A stretch of 64,000 bases of DNA from Campylobacteraceae bacterium (lineage in GTDB: Bacteria; Campylobacterota; Campylobacteria; Campylobacterales; Sulfurospirillaceae). Below the pieces are notes generated by a model. That model was given only the letters and a program-made list of their open reading frames with translations, ran no database searches and was not told the origin of the DNA. A program made the position numbers and the translations under genes. The stretch covers positions 1-64,000 of the forward strand of contig JALUBH010000026.1 of the NCBI GenBank assembly GCA_027050775.1. Reading direction: 5' to 3'. Positions 58,745-64,000 of this stretch are shown here, piece after piece; the first letter of the stretch is position 1; each line of letters opens with the position of its first letter.

Positions 58745-59644
58745 TCATTTTCTAAGTTTAACATACACTCTTTTTGGAGCAGGGTAACCCTCTATCGTCA
58801 AAGATTTATCATTTGGATCTAGAAAATTTTCCAAACTTTCACCTTGTATCCATTTGGTCTTTCTTTGCTCATTCAAATCAGTTTTTTTGATCTCTAATAT
58901 TTCGAATGATTTAAATTTTGCTCTTTTACACCAGTTCTCGAGTGCGGATATGGAAGGCACAAAATAGACATTTGGGATTTTTGAGTATCTATCTTGCGGA
59001 GTGAGTGCATAAGGTTCGCTTCCGTCAATCATAAAGGTATCGAGTATCACATATCCATCATCATTCAATCCATTTTTTAAAGCTTTTAACGCATTTATAG
59101 GATCACTTCTATGATATAAAACACCCAAGCAAAAGATAACATCAAATTTGTTTTCGTAAAAAGGGAGATGTTCTATCCCCAAAAGTTCAAACTCTATAGA
59201 GGTCTCTAGAAAATGATTTATAAAGTCAAATTGTGTTTTATAGTGCATAGAAGGGTCAAAGCCGACAAGTTTTTTTGGTTGAAGTTTAAGCATTCTAAAG
59301 AGATAGTATCCGTTATTGCACCCGATATCGGCTACGCATTTGTCTCTTAAATCAAAATGTGGCTCTAGTAAATTGTATTTTATATAGCTTTTCCACTCAC
59401 TGTCTATATATGTTCCAAATAGATCAAACGGTCCTTTTCTCCAGGGGCGGAGCTCCCATGCTAACTCTTTTATCTGAGTCAGAGTTTGTGAATTTATATC
59501 TTTCGAGGAGATTTTTATGCTATCTTGGAGTGAATATCTTACATCTTTAATCTTTGGGATTTTTTTTAGAGATTCTCTGAGAATTTTTATATTTTTCCAC
59601 TCTTGCCACTTGAGTCTCTCGACTCTTATCTTTTTTAAATTCAT
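58745..59644 (-). CDS. cmoB: tRNA U34 carboxymethyltransferase CmoB
   Basis: A 299-residue SAM-fold enzyme that uses carboxy-SAM to make cmo5U34 in t[17 protein letters not shown] precedes the fold; the binding motif is [16 protein letters not shown] near 115, then [13 protein letters not shown], family-specific. Its start abuts the small lipoprotein gene. No cmoA is present in the window. Confidence 0.92.
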   Translation of the reverse strand: MNLKKIRVERLKWQEWKNIKILRESLKKIPKIKDVRYSLQDSIKISSKDINSQTLTQIKELAWELRPWRKGPFDLFGTYIDSEWKSYIKYNLLEPHFDLRDKCVADIGCNNGYYLFRMLKLQPKKLVGFDPSMHYKTQFDFINHFLETSIEFELLGIEHLPFYENKFDVIFCLGVLYHRSDPINALKALKNGLNDDGYVILDTFMIDGSEPYALTPQDRYSKIPNVYFVPSISALENWCKRAKFKSFEILEIKKTDLNEQRKTKWIQGESLENFLDPNDKSLTIEGYPAPKRVYVKLRK

Positions 59645-59866
59645 CTAATTACTGACTGCTTTTTTTGTTTCGTTGTAGATTTTTTTGATGCCATTTTTCA
59701 CATCTTTGAATTCTACAATATTTTTTTTACAATCTTTATGATAGATACCCATGGAGTCATAATATTCGTGGCAGCCATTATAGTAATTTTCAGATATACC
59801 TCTGTCATTGACATATAGACAGCCACTAAAAAGAATCGTAAAGATAAATATTAATAGTATTTTCAT
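59645..59866 (-). CDS. Small putative lipoprotein
   Basis: A 73-residue protein. The signal peptide ends ILFSGCLY, a good lipobox, so the mature protein would be a lipid-anchored peptide of about 58 residues with two further Cys (GCHEYYD and DCKKN). The family is unknown. It lies directly upstream of cmoB and is divergent from lemA. No Shine-Dalgarno sequence is seen before its ATG. Confidence 0.65.
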   Translation of the reverse strand: MKILLIFIFTILFSGCLYVNDRGISENYYNGCHEYYDSMGIYHKDCKKNIVEFKDVKNGIKKIYNETKKAVSN

Positions 59867-59915
59867 ACGATTATGATAACATTACATTTATGATACACTA
59901 CTTAAAGGAGCTGTT

Positions 59916-60473
59916 ATGTCTGTGTTGTTGATAGTTATAGTTATAATTGTATTTGCTATTATATTGATGTACAATTCGTTGATTTCCAAAAAAAACCAAG
60001 TCCAAAATATCTTTGGAAGCGTGGATGCCGTGCTCAAAAAAAGATACAACCTTATACCGAATTTGGTGGCAAGTGTACAAAAATACATGGAACACGAAAA
60101 ATCCATATTAAATGATATAACCGAGCTTAGAAGCAAGGCAAACAAACCAAACTTGAGCGATGATGAAAAGATAGAGCTGGATAAAAAAGTGAGTTCGGCA
60201 CTTCGATCTATAATGATAGCTGTAGAGAACTACCCAAATCTAAAAGCAAATGAAAATATGATGCAACTACAAAGATCTCTAAATGAGATAGAGGAGCAAA
60301 TCAGTGCAGCAAGAAGAGCTTATAATCAAGCCGTGACTGACTACAACAACGCGATAGAAATGTTTCCGACAAATTTTATGGCAAGTGCAATGAATTATAG
60401 GAGAAAAAGAGTATTTGAGATAGAAGAGGGCGAGCGAAAAAATGTAAATGTAAAAGATTTGTTTGAAAAGTAA
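59916..60473 (+). CDS. lemA: LemA-family protein
   Basis: 185 residues. One N-terminal membrane helix (about 2-22) then the LemA helical bundle: NSLISKKNQVQNIFGSVDAV and KKRYNLIPNLVASVQKYM are characteristic, and ISAARRAYNQAVTDYNNAI lies near 130. LemA proteins are tied to envelope and TPM-domain proteins; the molecular function is unknown. AAAGGAG lies before the ATG. It is followed by the DUF3137 and EI24 genes in an apparent cluster. Confidence 0.93.
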   Translation: MSVLLIVIVIIVFAIILMYNSLISKKNQVQNIFGSVDAVLKKRYNLIPNLVASVQKYMEHEKSILNDITELRSKANKPNLSDDEKIELDKKVSSALRSIMIAVENYPNLKANENMMQLQRSLNEIEEQISAARRAYNQAVTDYNNAIEMFPTNFMASAMNYRRKRVFEIEEGERKNVNVKDLFEK

Positions 60474-60476
60474 ATT

Positions 60477-60510
60477 TTTGGCGACAACTAAAGCTTTAAT
60501 CATGATAAAT
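60477..60510 (+). repeat. Degenerate relative of the recN-downstream repeat
   Basis: The sequence TTGGCGACAACTAAAGCTTTAATCATGA resembles the sub-units of the 119-bp repeats at 12.7-13.0 kb (GGCG, then AGCTTTA, then TCGTGA-like end). The gap 60474-60545 between lemA and the DUF3137 gene holds little else. The match is by eye and partial. Confidence 0.45.
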
Positions 60511-60545
60511 CTTTTAGCAGTTTACTCCTAAAAAAAGGATATAAG

Positions 60546-61490
60546 ATGAAATCCTTAAGTGAACTCACCGAATTTTATTATAAAAATCTTCATCCTGTTT
60601 TAGAGGATTTGGAGAAAAAGAGAGAAAAAGTAAAATTTAGAGTTATTTTATTTGGAATTTTTATTTTGTTGGTAGATTTTATGTGTTTTTCACTTTTTAA
60701 AAATAACCTAGATTGGTTGTTTGTTGCAAATGTTATAGTTGGAGGACTGCTTTATAAGTTTTTAACCAAAGACTATACAAACGAATTTAAAAATAGAGTG
60801 ATAGAGCCATTGATTTTGGCTATTGATGAAAATTTGAAATATGCAAAAGATACTCATATTCCCAAGTTTAAGTTTATAAACTCCGGACTTTTCAACTCTG
60901 TGCCTGACAAATTAGAAGGAAATGACTATATATCCGGATCGATTGATGGTATAAAAATAGAACTTTCAGATATGCATGCACAGAAAAAACACGAAAATCC
61001 CAAAGGTCAAAGTAGTTGGAGTACTATATTTCAAGGTCTATTTATCATATCAGAGTTTAGTAAAAATTTTAGTGGAAAAACAGTAGTTTTGCCGGACAGT
61101 GCACAAAATTCATTCGGTGATTTAATAGGGAATTGGCTACAATCACACAATATAAACAGGGATGAACTTATAAAGATGGATGACCCCGAGTTTGAGAAAG
61201 AATTTGTAGTGTATGGTAGTGATCAGATTGAAGCTAGATATATCCTTAATCATACACTCATGAAAAGGCTATTGGAATTTAAAAAAAGATCCAAACATAA
61301 ACTTTATATATCATTTGTCTATAGCCAAATCTATATAGCTATAGACTATGGCAAAGATTTGTTTGAAGCATCTGTATTTAGGACACTTTTGGATTATAAA
61401 GTGGCTATGGAGTATATTGGCACTTTGCATTTGGCGACAGGTGTTGTAGAAGAGCTAAAATTAAATAATAAAATATGGAGTAGAGAGTGA
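60546..61490 (+). CDS. DUF3137 membrane protein
   Basis: 314 residues. Two membrane helices at about 32-72 follow a charged N-terminus. The rest is soluble with YISGSIDGIKIELSDMHAQ and FQGLFIISEFSKNFSGKTVV, the typical blocks of DUF3137 proteins that often neighbour lemA. The function is unknown. AAAAGGAT lies before the ATG. It overlaps the EI24 gene by four bases. Confidence 0.85.
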   Translation: MKSLSELTEFYYKNLHPVLEDLEKKREKVKFRVILFGIFILLVDFMCFSLFKNNLDWLFVANVIVGGLLYKFLTKDYTNEFKNRVIEPLILAIDENLKYAKDTHIPKFKFINSGLFNSVPDKLEGNDYISGSIDGIKIELSDMHAQKKHENPKGQSSWSTIFQGLFIISEFSKNFSGKTVVLPDSAQNSFGDLIGNWLQSHNINRDELIKMDDPEFEKEFVVYGSDQIEARYILNHTLMKRLLEFKKRSKHKLYISFVYSQIYIAIDYGKDLFEASVFRTLLDYKVAMEYIGTLHLATGVVEELKLNNKIWSRE

Positions 61491-62272
61491 ATTTATTTGC
61501 ATTGAGTGTCAAAGATTTTTTTACAGCAAAAATGTTAAAGTGTGCGATTATGCCATTTGTGACAACATTGGTGATTATGTATGTGCTATTTTTTATGGCG
61601 GCAGGTTCAGGACTAGAGAGTATGCATTCAAGTTTAACTGTTCATACTACCAAAACAGTCATAGAAAATGGTATACCGCATACACAAAATTTTTCTGCAC
61701 ATGTACAAAACTCTTCAATCATAAAATTTTTAATGCAGTACTCGATAACTTCTTGGCTCGCAGTATTTTTGGTTTATGCCATAGGTGGTTTTTTTATCCT
61801 TTTTGCTTCTATCTTTATAGCTATTATTATCGTAGGCTTTATGACCCCTTTTGTCTTAAAAGAGCTACACGCAAGGCACTATAGTGATGTAGATATGATA
61901 GGGTATTCAAATGCATTTGAAGGTTTGTGGTTAGTTGTAAAATGGGCTTTTGTTATGTTGATACTCTTTTTTCTTTTGATACCGTTTTATTTTATACCTA
62001 TTTTAAATATAGTAGCATTCAACCTGCCTTTGTACTACTTTTTTCATAAAATACTTATACATGATGTTAGCTCGAATATAAGCACCAAAGAGGAAAATAG
62101 TAAGATAAAGTACTTTAAAAGAGGCACGCTAAGAGCCAAAACTTTACTTTTATATCTCATATCTCTTATTCCCTTTGCCATATTTTTTGGTGCGATTTTT
62201 TATGTGATATATATAGGTAATACATATTTTATACAAGTAAGAAAACTAAGAAATGAGGAGAAAACCAAATGA
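61487..62272 (+). CDS. EI24/CysZ-like membrane protein
   Basis: 261 residues with about four or five hydrophobic helices. The EI24 (CysZ) pattern is visible as VVGFMTPFVLKELHARHY-type residues (IVGFMTPFVLKELHARHY) and LLIPFYFIPILNIVAFNLP. CysZ carries sulfate in some bacteria, but epsilon EI24 proteins may serve another role. The start is GTG, overlapping the DUF3137 stop as GTGA. It overlaps the region ahead of the peptidase gene. Confidence 0.82.
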   Translation: MNLFALSVKDFFTAKMLKCAIMPFVTTLVIMYVLFFMAAGSGLESMHSSLTVHTTKTVIENGIPHTQNFSAHVQNSSIIKFLMQYSITSWLAVFLVYAIGGFFILFASIFIAIIIVGFMTPFVLKELHARHYSDVDMIGYSNAFEGLWLVVKWAFVMLILFFLLIPFYFIPILNIVAFNLPLYYFFHKILIHDVSSNISTKEENSKIKYFKRGTLRAKTLLLYLISLIPFAIFFGAIFYVIYIGNTYFIQVRKLRNEEKTK

Positions 62273-62294
62273 AATCATACAAAGGGGATATGAG

Positions 62295-63569
62295 ATGAAA
62301 GATGTAGAGTATTTTTTTGAACAGATAACTGCTATTCCGCGATGTAGCCATAATGCAGATAAACTAAAAGAGTATCTTGTGCAGTATGCCAAAGAGAAAA
62401 ATTTTGAAGCCAAAACAGACAAAGCTGGCAATGTGTTGTGCAAGAAAGGTAATCCGAAAGTCTGTTTGCAATCTCACTATGATATGGTTTGTTTGGGAGA
62501 TGCTCCAAAAGTTGAACTTCTCAAAGAGGGAAATATCCTAAGAGCAAAAAATTCAACATTAGGAGCAGACAACGGCATGGGAGTGGCGATTATGCTCTGC
62601 TGCATGCAAAAATATGACGATTTAGAGTGTCTGTTTACCGCTGATGAGGAAGTAGGTCTCATAGGTGCATCAAATCTTGAGCTAGAAATCACTGCACCAA
62701 ATATCCTAAATATCGACTCAGAAGATGAGGGCGCGATATGTATAGGTTGTGCAGGCGGAAGTGATGTCGTGAGTGAAAAAAAAGTAAAGTTTAAAAAGAT
62801 ATCTAAAAATGATAAAATCTACAGGGCTGTCGTAGAGGGCTTGCCAGGTGGTCACAGTGGTGTAGATATAGACAAAAATGTACCCTCGTCCATAAAGATA
62901 TTAGCTAGGTTCTTAGCTCGACACAATTGTAAATTGATAGATATCAAAGCAGGAGAGAGAAGAAATTCCATCGCAAGAGGGGGAGTTGCAATTTTTACAT
63001 GTAGAGATGATTTGGAAAACGAAGAGCATATCAAAGTAGAGCAAATAGAGGACAATAACCATAAAAAGATAAAAAATTCACAAAAAATCATAAAAATGCT
63101 AGATGCCTTTTCACAGGGAGTCAGAGCTTGGAACAAAGAGTTAGGCATACCCGAAGATAGTGCAAATCTTGGAACAGTTGAAGTTAAAGACGGTGTTTTT
63201 CAAGTAGTTATCTCATTAAGGACGATGGATGATAAAAGTATGGATAGGTTAGAAGCCCAAACAGAGTCGTTTTTTGATCTTTGCGGTTTTAGCGTGACTT
63301 TTCCATCTCGCCATGATGTATGGACTCCTTACATCGGTGATTTTTCAAAAAAAGTCAAAATGATCGCATCAAAGTATATACCGGACATAAAGTTTGAAGC
63401 GATACACGCAGGGTTGGAGTGTGGCATATTGATAGCCAAACAAAAAGAACCAAAAGAAGCTGTATCGATAGGACCAAATATAAGATTTCCTCACTCAACA
63501 AGAGAAGAGTGCGATTTGGACTCAGTAGGGAAGATAACAAAAGTAGTTGAAGAGATTATCTCCACATAG
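62295..63569 (+). CDS. pepD: M20-family aminoacyl-histidine dipeptidase (PepD-like)
   Basis: A 424-residue zinc peptidase. Metal residues: LQSHYDMVC, GADNGMGVAIML, FTADEEVGLIGA and the C-terminal FPHSTREE. Length and the N-terminal FFEQITAIPRCSHN fit PepD (about 485 in E. coli; somewhat shorter here). ATG 62295 follows AAAGGGG and starts at the expected N-terminus; ATG 62253 would add 14 residues. Last complete gene of the plus-strand group. A degraded palindrome copy (62996-63003) is inside. Confidence 0.88.
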   Translation: MKDVEYFFEQITAIPRCSHNADKLKEYLVQYAKEKNFEAKTDKAGNVLCKKGNPKVCLQSHYDMVCLGDAPKVELLKEGNILRAKNSTLGADNGMGVAIMLCCMQKYDDLECLFTADEEVGLIGASNLELEITAPNILNIDSEDEGAICIGCAGGSDVVSEKKVKFKKISKNDKIYRAVVEGLPGGHSGVDIDKNVPSSIKILARFLARHNCKLIDIKAGERRNSIARGGVAIFTCRDDLENEEHIKVEQIEDNNHKKIKNSQKIIKMLDAFSQGVRAWNKELGIPEDSANLGTVEVKDGVFQVVISLRTMDDKSMDRLEAQTESFFDLCGFSVTFPSRHDVWTPYIGDFSKKVKMIASKYIPDIKFEAIHAGLECGILIAKQKEPKEAVSIGPNIRFPHSTREECDLDSVGKITKVVEEIIST

Positions 63570-63574
63570 AGGTT

Positions 63575-63650
63575 CTGGACTTTTGACTAAAATCTTGCAA
63601 TTGAAAGCAAAAAATCAAATATAGCAAAAAGTCAAAAGTCAAATCCAGAC
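63575..63650. repeat. Imperfect inverted repeat after pepD
   Basis: TCTGGACTTTTGACT (63575-63589) pairs with AGTCAAAAGTC plus TCCAGA (63631-63650) across a 41-base AT-rich loop, with a 3-base insertion in the right arm. It may act as a bidirectional terminator or be the remnant of a small element. No gene is seen between 63570 and 63760. Confidence 0.5.
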
Positions 63651-63742
63651 TCCTACTCAATGGTACACTATATTAAAATTTTATCATAAAAAGTGGAGAT
63701 TGAACGACAGGGGTGTGGAATACACGAACAACGACTGAGTTG

Positions 63743-63775
63743 AGAAATATTTGAGCCACAGGGTCAAATATTTCT
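63743..63775. repeat. Perfect 12-bp inverted repeat
   Basis: AGAAATATTTGA (63743-63754) and TCAAATATTTCT (63764-63775) are exact reverse complements around a 9-base loop. No run of T follows on either strand. It overlaps the stop codon of the small minus-strand fragment at 63764-63832. Confidence 0.7.
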
Positions 63776-63832
63776 ATCCAATGATTTGTCATACTTCTTG
63801 TAATTTTTTTCTCTATCTTTAATGGTGCTCAT
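63764..63832 (-). pseudogene. Short antitoxin-like fragment (BrnA position)
   Basis: A 22-codon frame (MSTIKDREKNYKKYDKSLD and three more residues) whose ATG overlaps the end of the BrnT-like fragment by 14 bases. In brnTA modules the antitoxin gene follows brnT with such an overlap. It is far too short to be a whole antitoxin and stops in the arm of an inverted repeat. The identity is by position only. Confidence 0.35.
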
Positions 63833-63920
63833 AGAACTTCCTTTCTTTTTGATTTGCTTTTCTCGCACTAATTATTCGGATAATTTCCTCACCATTGTCA
63901 TTAAAAAATATATTTGTTAT
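63819..63920 (-). pseudogene. BrnT-toxin C-terminal fragment
   Basis: 33 codons without a start codon: NDNGEEIIRIISARKANQKE is the conserved C-terminus of BrnT ribonuclease toxins (RIISARKA block), followed by RKFYEHH and stop. The N-terminal two thirds of a BrnT protein are missing or replaced; directly upstream in the same frame is a TAA. It is a broken gene. Confidence 0.6.
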
Positions 63921-64000
63921 TTATTGATAGCTACCCTGTCTATGTAAAACTCTACCAATTACTAATGTATCATCCAATACATCAAATAATATTCTATAAT
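63921..64000 (-). CDS. C-terminus of a ParE/RelE-like toxin, or upstream part of the broken brnT (partial)
   Basis: The frame enters from the right window edge and ends at TAA 63923-63921. The 25 residues YRILFDVLDDTLVIGRVLH followed by RQGSYQ resemble the last beta-strands of ParE/RelE toxins. It lies in the same frame as the BrnT-like fragment, separated by the one stop, so it could also be that gene with an internal stop. The sequence beyond the window would decide. Confidence 0.4.
   Translation of the reverse strand, partial: YRILFDVLDDTLVIGRVLHRQGSYQ

Noticed and set aside
63690-63742. Small structured RNA or tRNA-like sequence in the GTGTGG...CACGAAC stretch
   Set aside because: Only a 4-bp GTGT/ACAC stem is visible, no cloverleaf forms, and no conserved RNA motif was recognised.

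Overview
This is an AT-rich (roughly one third G+C by eye), gene-dense stretch of a bacterial chromosome. The gene content points to Campylobacterota, most like the Sulfurimonas/Sulfurovum side of the phylum. The pointers are a nap cluster in the order A-G-H-B-F-(small gene)-L-D without napC, a Campylobacter-type pgl N-glycosylation locus (PglB, PglC, PglE, PglF), the hisB-kdsC-lptC-lptA-engB run, an slt-yggT pair, and very tight operons with 4- to 20-base overlaps. The species call is inference; no rRNA gene lies in the window and I recognised no tRNA gene.

Layout. 1-10.3 kb: a surface-glycan / protein-glycosylation operon with the end of a probable flippase, three glycosyltransferases, the oligosaccharyltransferase pglB, pglC, pglE and pglF. 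An AlbA/Schlafen-type gene carrying an 11-bp tandem repeat sits inside it. 10.3-15 kb: nadK, recN, a duplicated intergenic repeat, a two-receiver diguanylate cyclase and tatD. 15-22.4 kb: envelope genes (MltD-like, RlpA, KdsC, LptC, LptA, MreD-like, PBP2) mixed with hisB, engB and a short N-acetylglutamate synthase. 22.4-34.1 kb, mostly minus strand: a CaCA exchanger, ybeY, a protein with a MurF-like N-domain, metG, two class I fructose-bisphosphatases, mobB, slt, yggT and an orphan MotA/MotB-like motor pair.

34.2-43.6 kb: the nitrate-respiration block. A Crp/Fnr regulator and a membrane PilJ-type (nitrate P-box-like) sensor with no recognisable output domain precede napA, G, H, B, F, an 87-aa gene, napL and napD. 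43.6-51.4 kb: a Fur-family regulator, small envelope and HD proteins, trmA, ilvA, pfkA and a heme-binding HD-GYP protein. 51.4-57.4 kb, minus strand: kdsB, thrC, argB, lpxK, an aminotransferase and nadE. 57.5-63.6 kb: a metallo-beta-lactamase-fold hydrolase, a hotdog protein, cmoB, a LemA/DUF3137/EI24 membrane group and a PepD-like peptidase. The last 430 bases hold debris of toxin-antitoxin genes and inverted repeats.

How the genes work together. PglF, PglE and PglC would make and load a diacetamido-type sugar on undecaprenyl phosphate, the glycosyltransferases extend it, the flippase turns it and PglB transfers it to protein. The nap genes give periplasmic nitrate reduction fed by NapGH from the quinol pool. 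MobB supports the Mo-bisMGD cofactor of NapA. PfkA together with two FBPases suggests both directions of the upper Embden-Meyerhof pathway.

The signal that ordinary annotation does not explain is a short palindrome, CTCTACATGTAGAG. It occurs four times exactly and several more times in degraded form, nearly always inside genes, where it writes Leu-His-Val-Glu or Ser-Thr-Cys-Arg into unrelated proteins. Other points worth a second look are the frame-shifting 11-bp repeat in the glycosylation operon, a probable AUC start of argB, possible leaderless starts of nadK and the Fur-family gene, competing hairpins over a ribosome-binding site, and the orphan motor pair with a 47-codon gene coupled to it.
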